DNA of 64,000 bases from Bradyrhizobium lupini (GTDB taxonomy: Bacteria; Pseudomonadota; Alphaproteobacteria; Rhizobiales; Xanthobacteraceae): contig NZ_CP162553.1 of assembly GCF_040939785.1 (NCBI RefSeq), positions 2,108,001 through 2,172,000 of the forward strand, in the 5' to 3' direction. This document shows, piece by piece, positions 48,163-56,347 of this stretch; the stretch's first letter is position 1, and each line of letters begins with the position of its first letter. Both the position numbers and the translations under genes were made by a program. The notes under the pieces were generated by a model. The model was not told the DNA's origin. It did not search any database and saw only the letters and a program-made list of their open reading frames with translations.

Positions 48163-49053
48163 ATGATGAAGATCGACAAAGCCCCAGTGCCCCTGATCGT
48201 CCCTGATACCGACGACCCGCGCCTCACCGAGAGCGTGACCGGGACCGACCAGTCCGGCGCCAGAATCGAGATCAAGGTGCCGGTGGAGCGGCCACTGACG
48301 CTCTACCTGAATTCGCAGGAGATCGTCACCATGATGACGATCGGCGACTATCCGGAATATCTGGCGCTGGGCTATTTGCTCAACCAGAACATGCTGAAGT
48401 ATAATGACGCGGTCACCGAGGTCGAATACGACGACGACCTCCAGGTCGTGGTGGTGCGCACCGAGCATCACACCAATTTCGAAGCCAAGCTGAAGAAGCG
48501 CACGCAGACATCGGGCTGCGCGCAGGGCACCGCCTTCGGCGATCTGCTGGAGGCGGTCGAGAGCGTGGCGCTGCCGAAGGCGGAGCTGCGGACCTCCTGG
48601 CTGTACCAGATGACGCAGACCATCAATACCATGCCCTCGCTCTATCTGGAGGCCGGTGCGATCCACGGCTGCGTGCTGTGCAGGGAGGGGGAGCCGCTCT
48701 GCTACACGGAGGATGTCGGCCGTCACAACGCCGTCGACAAGATCGCGGGCTGGATGTACCGCCACGGCGTCGATGCATCCGACAAGATCCTCTATACCAC
48801 GGGACGGCTCACCTCTGAGATGGTGATCAAGACGGTTCGCATGGGAATTCCGATCCTGGTGTCGCGCTCCGGCTTCACCGCCTGGGGCGTCGATCTCGCC
48901 CGGCAGGTGGGCTTGACGCTGGTCGGCCGCGCGCGCGGCAAACGCTTCATCGCGTTGTCGGGGGAAGAGCGCATCGTCTACGACCAGAACCTCGCTTACG
49001 TCGAGGAGGAAGCGGCCAAGCACAAGCGCAAGGGTGAAGGTGGTGACGATTAG
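48163..49053 (+). CDS. fdhD: FdhD sulfur carrier for formate dehydrogenase
   Basis: Transfers sulfur from a desulfurase to the Mo-bisMGD cofactor of formate dehydrogenase, which is needed for activity. Of 296 residues, [37 protein letters not shown] and [15 protein letters not shown] mark the family. The loop that in E. coli holds CxxC here reads TSGCAQG with a single Cys. The gene overlaps mobA by 20 bases, so the pair is coupled. Confidence 0.94.
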   Translation: MMKIDKAPVPLIVPDTDDPRLTESVTGTDQSGARIEIKVPVERPLTLYLNSQEIVTMMTIGDYPEYLALGYLLNQNMLKYNDAVTEVEYDDDLQVVVVRTEHHTNFEAKLKKRTQTSGCAQGTAFGDLLEAVESVALPKAELRTSWLYQMTQTINTMPSLYLEAGAIHGCVLCREGEPLCYTEDVGRHNAVDKIAGWMYRHGVDASDKILYTTGRLTSEMVIKTVRMGIPILVSRSGFTAWGVDLARQVGLTLVGRARGKRFIALSGEERIVYDQNLAYVEEEAAKHKRKGEGGDD

Positions 49054-49675
49054 CTTTCCGACCACGCAAGGCGTGCTGCTCGCCGGTGGCCTCGCGCGGC
49101 GCATGGGCGGCGGCGATAAGCCGATGCGCACCATTGGCGGCCGCACCATTCTGGAACGCGTGATCGCGCGCCTATCACCCCAATGCAGCGGGCTGATCCT
49201 CAATGCCAACGGCGATCCCGCCCGCTTCGCCGCGTTCGGTTTGCAGGTCGTCGCCGACGACGTGCCCGGCTTTCCCGGTCCACTCGCCGGCATCCTTGCC
49301 GCGCTCGACTGGACCGCGGCGAACCGGCCTGAGGTGGAATGGGTGCTCAGTGCCGCCGGCGACTGTCCATTCCTGCCGCGCCATCTGGTCGCGCGCTTGC
49401 ATGACGAACGCATCGCGGCGAATGCCGAGCTCGCCGTTGCGGCGTCGGGCGGCCAGTCGCATCCGGTGATAGGCTTGTGGCGCGTTGGCTTGCGAGACGA
49501 ACTGCGTCACGCGCTGGTGGTCGAGGATCTCCGCAAGATCGACCGCTGGACCGCGCGTTATCCGCTCGCGACCGTGACGTGGCCGAGCGAACCGCTCGAT
49601 CCGTTCTTCAATGCCAATACGGTCGAGGATATCGCGGAAGCCGAGCGGCTCGCCGCACTGGATGCGGCGTCCTAA
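49034..49675 (+). CDS. mobA: Molybdenum cofactor guanylyltransferase MobA
   Basis: Attaches GMP to Mo-molybdopterin to form MGD, the cofactor of FdsA. The 213 residues start at GTG 49034 inside the end of fdhD. The nucleotide-binding [17 protein letters not shown] at about 15-31, [15 protein letters not shown] near 110 and the end [12 protein letters not shown] are typical. Convergent with the MoeA-PBP fusion. Confidence 0.93.
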   Translation: MKVVTISFPTTQGVLLAGGLARRMGGGDKPMRTIGGRTILERVIARLSPQCSGLILNANGDPARFAAFGLQVVADDVPGFPGPLAGILAALDWTAANRPEVEWVLSAAGDCPFLPRHLVARLHDERIAANAELAVAASGGQSHPVIGLWRVGLRDELRHALVVEDLRKIDRWTARYPLATVTWPSEPLDPFFNANTVEDIAEAERLAALDAAS

Positions 49676-49682
49676 CCAAGCT

Positions 49683-51632
49683 CTACGCCGGCCGGAATCC
49701 GGCCCGCTCCAGCGCGGCACGCGCTTCGTCCGAGCCGAGCGCATCGAGAAAGGCCCGCACCGCCGGACGCTGCTTCCGCGCCGTCACCAACGCGAAGTCA
49801 TAATGCTCCTCCGCGAGCGGAATGAAACCGAGGCCGACCGCGTTGGCGACCGGCGCAATGGTCATGCCCCAGTCGGCGCGATGCTGCGCGACCGCCGCGG
49901 CCACCGCGTTGTGCGAGCGTGGCTGGTTCCAGTAGCCTTCCGGGCGCGCACCACCGAGCAACCGGTCGATCAGGATGCGCGTGCCGGCGCCCTGGTTGCG
50001 GTTGACCATGATGCAGGAGGGATCAGCGAGCGCCGCGACGACGGCGTCCTTCGCGCTGTGGCCTTCGAAACGCTTGTCGCCCTTGCGGAACACGATGCCC
50101 TGCATCCGTCGCCAGCCCGGCACGAGTTCGAGACCTTCGACGAGGTAAGGCGCATTGTAGGTCTCGCTCTTGTCGTCGAACAGATGGATCGGCGCCAGAT
50201 CGCATTCGCCGCGCCGCGCCGCCGCAAGTCCGCCGAGACTGCCGACCGCGATCGAGCGCACGGTCAGCCCGGCATGCGCGAGTTGCGCCGTGACGAGATC
50301 GAGGCCGGCGCAATGACTGCCGACGATGACGAGATCGGGCACCCGCACATGCGGCGTGAACAGCGTCACCTCGGCTTCGGTCCCGGCCGGCATCTGGTCG
50401 GCGAGTGCGTCGATGCGCAGAAAACCGTCGGCCTGCGCGAACGACGTGATCGCACCGGACCCCTTGCCTGAGGGATAAGCGATCAAGCCGTCCTTGCCTT
50501 CGACCAGCGAGACCATGACGAATTCGGTGCGGCCGAGCTCGGAAGCAATGCGCACCGGCACGGTCGCGTTCACCTTGGCATCGGAGCGCGGCGGCAGTCC
50601 GGCCATTTTGCGCAGCACCGGTACGATCATGTCGTGAAAGGTGAACATCGCCGAGGTCGGAAAACCCGGCAGGATCACCACCGGCTTGCCGTCGCACACC
50701 GCAAGACACAGCGGCTTGCCGGGCTTGAGCGCAATGCCATGCGCGATGATGCCGGGCTGGCCGAGCCGACCGATGATGCGATGGGACAGGTCGCCCGCGC
50801 CTTTCGACGTGCCGCCGGAGAGCACCAGCATGTCGGCGTCCGCCAGCGCACGCCGCATGGCGGCTTCGAGCTGAGCTTCGTCGTCGGGAATGGCGCCGAG
50901 GAAAACCGCCTCTCCGCCGTTCTCGTCGATCGCAGCAGTGACGATCGCGCCGTTGGTATCGTAAATCGCAGCAGGCGCGAGCACCTCGCCGGGCGGAACC
51001 AGTTCGTCGCCGGTGGAGATCACGGCCACACGAGGTTTGCGCACGACGCTCACCTCGGCAAGACCGCAAGCCGCCAGCATGCCCACCTCGCGCGAGCCCA
51101 CGATCGTGCCGGCGCGCAGCAGCGCCTCGCCGCGCGCGATATCGGATCCTGCGTAGGATATGAATTGCCCGGGCGAGGCGGCGCGACGGACGTCGATGGT
51201 GGCCGATCCCGCCGGCTGGGTATGCTCGACCATGACCACGGCATCGGCACCGCGCGGCAGCGGACCGCCGGTGGCAATCGGCGTTGCCGTTCCCGCCGCC
51301 ACTTGCAGCGCGGGTACGGTGCCGCAGTGAATAGTCTCGCCATTCAGCCCGAGGCGAACTTGCGCACCTTCGCCGGCTGTCGCAAGGTCCGCTGAGCGCA
51401 CCGCGAAGCCGTCGACGTTGGAACGGTCGAACGGTGGCACGTCGATTGGCGCAGTGATGTCTTCAGCAAGCGACGCGCCGAGCGCTGCTGCGAGCTTGCG
51501 TCTTTCGCTTGGGATCGCGCGAGGGAACAGCGCAGCCTCGAAGCGTGCCAGGGCCTCCTCGCGGGAAAGGATTTTCAGGAACTGTTCCTGTTCGAGTGCG
51601 CTGCGGACTTGCGATTGCGGGATCATGGTCAT
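49683..51632 (-). CDS. MoeA fused to a periplasmic-binding-protein-like domain
   Basis: A 649-residue two-part protein. Residues 1-420 are a MoeA-type enzyme (PPFDRSNVDGFAVR, STGDEL, LSGGTSKGAGD, LPGFPTSAMFTFHD). Residues about 430-649 are a PBP-like domain (family PF12727): HCAGLDLVTAQLAHAG, HLFDDKSETYNAPYLVEG, MVNRNQGAGTRILIDRLL, DWGMTIAPVANAVGLGFIPL. The PBP part has no signal peptide, so it senses or binds something inside the cell, such as an oxyanion or cofactor. It is the last gene of the tupA/moeA-like/moeA-PBP operon and shares its second domain with the divergent HTH regulator. Confidence 0.92.
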   Translation of the reverse strand: MTMIPQSQVRSALEQEQFLKILSREEALARFEAALFPRAIPSERRKLAAALGASLAEDITAPIDVPPFDRSNVDGFAVRSADLATAGEGAQVRLGLNGETIHCGTVPALQVAAGTATPIATGGPLPRGADAVVMVEHTQPAGSATIDVRRAASPGQFISYAGSDIARGEALLRAGTIVGSREVGMLAACGLAEVSVVRKPRVAVISTGDELVPPGEVLAPAAIYDTNGAIVTAAIDENGGEAVFLGAIPDDEAQLEAAMRRALADADMLVLSGGTSKGAGDLSHRIIGRLGQPGIIAHGIALKPGKPLCLAVCDGKPVVILPGFPTSAMFTFHDMIVPVLRKMAGLPPRSDAKVNATVPVRIASELGRTEFVMVSLVEGKDGLIAYPSGKGSGAITSFAQADGFLRIDALADQMPAGTEAEVTLFTPHVRVPDLVIVGSHCAGLDLVTAQLAHAGLTVRSIAVGSLGGLAAARRGECDLAPIHLFDDKSETYNAPYLVEGLELVPGWRRMQGIVFRKGDKRFEGHSAKDAVVAALADPSCIMVNRNQGAGTRILIDRLLGGARPEGYWNQPRSHNAVAAAVAQHRADWGMTIAPVANAVGLGFIPLAEEHYDFALVTARKQRPAVRAFLDALGSDEARAALERAGFRPA

Positions 51633-51644
51633 GCTAAACCCATA

Positions 51645-52751
51645 TCATTCCCGCATCAGATAGGCATCGACCGGCGCGCCCGCTGCAAATCCCTCGTGGC
51701 CGGCGGGAACAAGCAGCCATGCATCAGCACGGGCCATTGCCTGGAGCGGCCATTCTCCTACCGCAAGCGGCACCCACGCATGATGTTCCTCGGCCAGCAG
51801 GACCATTTCGGCGATGCCGACGCTGGATGCAATTTTTCGCGCGAGCGGCAAGACTATCTGTCGGCGCGGCTGCCGCGCCGACAGAAGGTCGACGAGCGGC
51901 AGCACGAGCGCGAGCCAGACCGCGAGCGCATGGTCCGGCGATCCGGGCAAGCCGACGACAGGAATGGTTTCCAGCCGCCCGATCGCGGCGGTGCGTCCGG
52001 GCTGGAGCGCAAGACCATGGGCGATCACGTCACCACCCTGGGCCAGCGCCGTGACCGCGGCATCCTTGCGACCGACGCCGCTGCCGCCGATCGTCAGCAG
52101 GAGATCGCAGGTAGGCGTCCCCAACGTCTCCGCGATCGATCCCGCGTCTCGCGCGCCGGCCTCGCTCGTCTGCACATCCAGTCCAGCGGCGCGAGCAATG
52201 TCCGCGATCAAATGCATGGTCAGCGTTGCACCTGATACATTGACAATGCGCAGCCGCGGACGGCGCACGCTCAGCCGGTCCAGCCCGGCGGCGCGCGCGA
52301 GCAAAAGAGCGGCAGGACCGACCGGATACCCCTCTGCGGCGGCAGGCGTTCGTCCGTCGATGTCGCTTCCTGCGCGCCTGACGCCCTGCCCCGGCACGCC
52401 CTCCGCCAACACCTGGGCGAGCGGACCAGACACCTCGACTGCGTCAGCATCGAGCACACAGTCGCATCCCGCCGGCATCGCGTCGCCGGCATCGGCCCAG
52501 GCGGGCGCTGTCGGCAGCGGCAGCGGTGAATAGGAGGACGCGCCGACCAGATCATTGGCGCATAACGCCCAGCCGTCCGCGGCGGCGACGTCACGAGACG
52601 GTCGAGCCGCGAGCAGCGGATTGCCGGCCGCGATGCAGCCGGCCGCTTCGCTCAGCGGCAACTCCACCGGCGCGAGCGGATCAAGCCCTGTCAGCAACGC
52701 GGCGAGCGCGGCGTCGAGCGGCGTCAGGGATGGCGGCAGGCGCTGGGTCAT
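51645..52751 (-). CDS. Third MoeA-like molybdopterin-binding protein
   Basis: Divergent MoeA-family protein of 368 residues. VAAADGWALCANDL replaces the usual SAVDGYA box, and LLLTIGGSGVGRKDAAV replaces the TTGGVS box; domain order is otherwise the same, with LPGSPDHALAVW near 270. The altered boxes suggest a changed catalytic or regulatory role. It lies 12 bases upstream of the MoeA-PBP fusion and 54 bases after tupA. ATG 52751 is chosen by similarity of the start MTQRLPPSLTPLDAAL. Confidence 0.82.
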   Translation of the reverse strand: MTQRLPPSLTPLDAALAALLTGLDPLAPVELPLSEAAGCIAAGNPLLAARPSRDVAAADGWALCANDLVGASSYSPLPLPTAPAWADAGDAMPAGCDCVLDADAVEVSGPLAQVLAEGVPGQGVRRAGSDIDGRTPAAAEGYPVGPAALLLARAAGLDRLSVRRPRLRIVNVSGATLTMHLIADIARAAGLDVQTSEAGARDAGSIAETLGTPTCDLLLTIGGSGVGRKDAAVTALAQGGDVIAHGLALQPGRTAAIGRLETIPVVGLPGSPDHALAVWLALVLPLVDLLSARQPRRQIVLPLARKIASSVGIAEMVLLAEEHHAWVPLAVGEWPLQAMARADAWLLVPAGHEGFAAGAPVDAYLMRE

Positions 52752-52805
52752 GCGCCATGATGGACCATGCATCGCCCGGTTTGGCAACCGCTGGCGACAC
52801 GAACG

Positions 52806-53639
52806 TCAGCCGCCCGATTTGTCCGCATTGGGGAAGAACAGTTGTTGTCCGTCGACCTTGTATCCGGCGATCGCCGCCTGCCCGTCCGGCGAGATCAGCC
52901 AGTCGACGAAGTCTTGCCCCAATTCCTTCTTGACGTTCGGAAACTTCGCGGTGTTCACCAGCATCACGCCGTACTGATTGAGCAGCCGCTTGTCGCCTTC
53001 GACGACGATGTCGAGATCGCCGCGATCCCGAAAAGCGATCCAGCTGCCACGGTCGGACAGCACATAGGCGTTCGCCGTGCGCGCTGCATCAAGGGCTGAG
53101 GCCATGTCCTGCTTGGCTTCGCGATACCATGCGCCCTTGGTACGGGCGATGTCGATGCCGGCGACGATCCAGAGCGCGAGCTCTGCGGCATGCGTGCCCG
53201 AGCGGTCGCCGCGCGTCACGAACGGCGCGCCCTTGCCCTCGATCGCCTTCAGCGCGGTCGCGATGTCCTTGCCCTTCACGCCGGCGGGATCGCTCTTCGG
53301 CCCGATCAGCACATAGTCGTTGTACATCACGTCAAAGCGCTTCACCGCAAAACCGTCGGCAACGAATTTCTCCTCCTGCGGCCGTGCATGCATCAGCACG
53401 ACGTCGACTTCGCCCCTTCGTGCCCCCTCGAGCACCTCGTCGGCGCGCCGCGCGATCACCGTCACCTCGATGCCGGTCTTCTCACGGAACATCGGCAGCA
53501 GATAGTCGAGCAGGCCGGACTCCTGCGTCGCTGTGGTCGTGGCGAGCACGATCGCGCGGTCCTCCGCGGATGACGCTGCAACGCCGGCGACGAGGCCGCA
53601 GAGAAGCGCGAGTGCAACGGAGAGGCGGCGGACGGCCAT
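52806..53639 (-). CDS. tupA: TupA-type tungstate-binding protein
   Basis: Exported solute-binding protein of 277 residues. Signal peptide about 1-25 (ending ASSAED), then the hallmark LATTTATQESGLLDYLLPMF and VDVVLMHARPQEEKFV, FVTRGDRSGTHAAEL; these are TupA-family rather than ModA-type. It should bind tungstate (perhaps molybdate) in the periplasm. No tupB or tupC transporter genes are adjacent, so it may serve a permease encoded elsewhere. First gene of a three-gene operon, divergent from the HTH-PBP regulator. Confidence 0.9.
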   Translation of the reverse strand: MAVRRLSVALALLCGLVAGVAASSAEDRAIVLATTTATQESGLLDYLLPMFREKTGIEVTVIARRADEVLEGARRGEVDVVLMHARPQEEKFVADGFAVKRFDVMYNDYVLIGPKSDPAGVKGKDIATALKAIEGKGAPFVTRGDRSGTHAAELALWIVAGIDIARTKGAWYREAKQDMASALDAARTANAYVLSDRGSWIAFRDRGDLDIVVEGDKRLLNQYGVMLVNTAKFPNVKKELGQDFVDWLISPDGQAAIAGYKVDGQQLFFPNADKSGG

Positions 53640-53940
53640 GATCGGGTTCCCACTGGCTATGACGCGATCATGATGCTGATGGATTGCGCCGCACTCGTGA
53701 CGCGTTTGCACATTGTGCCCGCAGCGTCGGGAAATTCCGGCAATGCGCCGCGCGCGAAGACCGCAAGATCCGCACCACGCGAGCGATTCAGGATCGTTCA
53801 CCAAGGCAGAGATCGCGCGTGGGGATGTGTTGCAAAGCAGCGAGATGATCGGGCATGGTCGTGGCGGACAAAACTTGAAAAGCAGAATTCCACCTGCGTC
53901 GAACTTCAAAAAGAAGCAAGAATTTGCATAGGAATGCAGG
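53640..53940. promoter_or_regulatory. Divergent control region of tupA and the HTH-PBP regulator
   Basis: About 300 bases with no convincing gene. It should hold both promoters and the operators of the regulator. It includes an inverted repeat next to the regulator's start, listed separately. Confidence 0.45.
53925..53938 (+). promoter_or_regulatory. Inverted repeat overlapping the regulator's ribosome site
   Basis: TGCAT-AGGA-ATGCA, ending two bases before the ATG at 53941. It covers the ribosome-binding AGGA. It could be an autoregulatory operator, or an RNA hairpin that limits translation. Confidence 0.45.
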
Positions 53941-54834
53941 ATGGAATTCCTGACGACCAGCGAAGCCGCCGACTATCTTCGGCTCGGCGAACGCAAGCTT
54001 TACGAACTCGTCACCACCGGTGCGATCCCCTGCACCAAGGTGACCGGAAAATGGCTCTTCCCGCGGCACGAACTCGACCTCTGGGTGCTGTCCGGACTGG
54101 CGCGCCCGGCCGGCATGCTGATCGCGGAGCCGCCGCCGGTCGTCGGCGGCAGCCAGGACGAGCTTCTGGATTGGAGTCTGCGCGAATCCGGCTCGGGCCT
54201 GGGATCGATGAGCGAGGGCAGCGCGCGCGGGCTCGAGCGCTTGCAGCGGGACGAGGTGATGGCCGTGGCAATGCACTTCCACAGCCTCGATGCCGACGGC
54301 AATCTTGCCGCCGATGCCAATGCGACGGCTCTGCGTGACGCTCCGGACCTGCATGATGCATTGCTGGTCGCGTTCGTGCGCCGCGAGCAGGGTCTCGTGC
54401 TGCCGCCGGGCAATCCCAAGCGGCTGCGCGGCCTTTCCGACGTGCTCGCGCTCGGGGTCAGGATGGCGATGCGGCAGCAGGGCACGGGCGCGCAGATGCT
54501 GCTCGATGTGCTGCTCAGGCGCGCCGGCGCCTCGACGCGCGATTTGCGCCGGATCGAGATGCCGGCCCTGACCGGGCCGGATCTCGCCGAGATCGTTCGC
54601 GCGGGACAGGCCGATTGCGGCATCGCGACGCGTGCGTCCGCGCGCTCGGCCGGCCTCGATTTCGTGCCGCTGGTCTGGGAGAACTTCGACCTCGCGATGC
54701 GGCAGCGCAGCTATTTCCGCCCCGCCATGCAGGGCCTGATCCGGTTCCTCGGCGAAAAGCGGTTGCTCCAGCGCGCCGTGGAGCTGACCGGCTACGATCC
54801 CTCCCCGGCCGGACAAATCCGCTTCGCCGCCTGA
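53941..54834 (+). CDS. Excisionase-type HTH regulator with PBP-like sensor domain
   Basis: A 297-residue one-component regulator. Residues 1-50 are an HTH_17/excisionase-type DNA-binding domain (FLTTSEAADYLRLGERKLYE, then KWLFPRHELDLWV). Residues about 100-295 are a PBP-like domain (PF12727 type): AMHFHSLDADGN, EQGLVLPPGNPKRLRGLSDV, RQQGTGAQMLLDVLL, DCGIATRASARSAGLDFVPL. This is the same kind of domain as in the nearby MoeA-PBP fusion. It is divergent from tupA-moeA-moeA/PBP. A tungstate/molybdate or cofactor signal is a strong inference from context. Confidence 0.9.
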   Translation: MEFLTTSEAADYLRLGERKLYELVTTGAIPCTKVTGKWLFPRHELDLWVLSGLARPAGMLIAEPPPVVGGSQDELLDWSLRESGSGLGSMSEGSARGLERLQRDEVMAVAMHFHSLDADGNLAADANATALRDAPDLHDALLVAFVRREQGLVLPPGNPKRLRGLSDVLALGVRMAMRQQGTGAQMLLDVLLRRAGASTRDLRRIEMPALTGPDLAEIVRAGQADCGIATRASARSAGLDFVPLVWENFDLAMRQRSYFRPAMQGLIRFLGEKRLLQRAVELTGYDPSPAGQIRFAA

Positions 54835-54933
54835 CGTTGACGCCCGCCCCCAAATAGTTGCAAAAGAAACCAATTCAGCCGGGCCATACCCGGGGGTACA
54901 CCGGCCAACGCGCCGGATCAGGGGAGGACAAAT

Positions 54934-56163
54934 ATGAAGCCAACGAGATTTGGACTGCCGGTCGCTGCCGGCTTTGCAGCGACGTTCCTGGCGGCGACGC
55001 TGCTGCCGGGCGCCGCAATGGCGCAGGTGTCCGACGACGTCGTCAAGATCGGCGTGCTCACCGACATGAACGGTCCGGCCTCGGCGCCGACCGGCCAGGG
55101 TTCGGTGACGGCGGCGCAGATGGCGATCGACGATTTCGGCGGCACCGTGCTCGGCAAGCCGATCAGCATCGTCGTCGGCGACCACCAGCTCAAGGCCGAT
55201 ATCGGCGGCGCCATCGCGCGGCGCTGGTACGACGTCGACCAGGTCGATCTGATCGTCGACGTACCGGTCTCCGCGGTCGGGCTCGCGGTGCAGAACATGG
55301 CCAACGAGAAGAAGCGGCTGTTCATCACCCACTCCACCGGCACCGCCGATTTCCACGGCAAGTTCTGCTCGCCTTATGCGATCCAGTGGGTGTTCGACAC
55401 CCGCGCGCTCGCGGTCGGCACCGCGGACGCGGTGGTCAAGCGCGGCGGCGACAGCTGGTTCTTCATCACCGACGATTATGCCTTCGGCCATTCGCTGGAG
55501 CGCGACGCCTCGGCGGTCGTGACCGCCAATGGCGGCAAGGTGCTGGGCTCGGTGAAGCCGCCGCTGGCGACGCCCGACCTCTCCTCCTTCGTGCTGCAGG
55601 CGCAGGCCTCCAAGGCCAAGATCATCGGCATCGCGGCGGGTCCGCCGAACAACATGAACGAGATCAAGACCGGCTCCGAATTCGGCGTGTTCAAGGGCGG
55701 CCAGCAGATGGCGGCGCTGCTGGCGCTGATCACCGACATCCACGGCCTCGGCCTGCAGGCAGCCCAAGGGCTGTTGCTGACGACATCGTTCTATTGGGAC
55801 CTGGACGACAAGACCCGCGAATGGTCGAAGCGCTACTTCGCCAAGATGAACAAGATGCCGTCGATGTGGCAGGCCGGCGTCTATTCGAGCGTGATGCACT
55901 ATCTCAACGCCATCAAGGACACCGGCACCGACGATCCGCTCAAGGTGGCCGCCAAAATGCGGGAAAAGCCGATCGAGGATTTCTTCGCCCGCAACGGCCG
56001 CTTACGCGAAGACAATCTGATGGTGCACGATCTGTGGCTGGTGCAGGTGAAGACGCCGGAGGAAAGCAAATATCCGTGGGACTATTACAAGATCCTCACC
56101 ACGATCTCGGGCGACAAGGCGTTCGGTCCGCCGGACCCGGCGTGCGCGATGGTGAAGAAGTGA
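54934..56163 (+). CDS. LivK-like ABC transporter substrate-binding protein
   Basis: Periplasmic binding protein of 409 residues, of the branched-chain amino acid/amide (Peripla_BP_6) type. Signal peptide about 1-30 (ending AAMAQ), then VVKIGVLTDMNGPASAPTGQGSV and, near 165-185, DSWFFITDDYAFGHSLE. Starts at ATG 54934 with GGGGAGGAC upstream. No permease or ATPase follows. Members of this subgroup in soil alphaproteobacteria often take aromatic or carboxylate ligands; the ligand is not readable here. Confidence 0.88.
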   Translation: MKPTRFGLPVAAGFAATFLAATLLPGAAMAQVSDDVVKIGVLTDMNGPASAPTGQGSVTAAQMAIDDFGGTVLGKPISIVVGDHQLKADIGGAIARRWYDVDQVDLIVDVPVSAVGLAVQNMANEKKRLFITHSTGTADFHGKFCSPYAIQWVFDTRALAVGTADAVVKRGGDSWFFITDDYAFGHSLERDASAVVTANGGKVLGSVKPPLATPDLSSFVLQAQASKAKIIGIAAGPPNNMNEIKTGSEFGVFKGGQQMAALLALITDIHGLGLQAAQGLLLTTSFYWDLDDKTREWSKRYFAKMNKMPSMWQAGVYSSVMHYLNAIKDTGTDDPLKVAAKMREKPIEDFFARNGRLREDNLMVHDLWLVQVKTPEESKYPWDYYKILTTISGDKAFGPPDPACAMVKK

Positions 56164-56190
56164 GGGTGTAGCGACGCCGCGCTGACGGTG

Positions 56191-56337
56191 CACCCTCTCC
56201 CCTTGCGGGAGAGGGTGGATTCGCGAAGCGAAGCCGGGTGAGGGGTTGTCTCCGCGAGTCCAACTCGCTGTTGAGTTCGCGGAGAGATACCCCTCATCCG
56301 GCGTTTCGCGCCACCTTCTCCCACAGGGGGAGAAGGA
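56191..56337. repeat. Long imperfect palindromic intergenic repeat
   Basis: Nested inverted repeats: a local hairpin at each end (CACCCTCTCC near 56191 with GAGAGGGTG; CCTTCTCCC with GGGAGAAGG near 56330), CCGGGTGAGGGGT at 56234 with its inverse (ACCCCTCATCCGG) at 56289, and an inner TCTCCGCGA/TCGCGGAGA. This is a common intergenic family in Bradyrhizobium-type genomes. It lies between two convergent genes. Confidence 0.75.
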
Positions 56338-56347
56338 AGGAAGCGCC

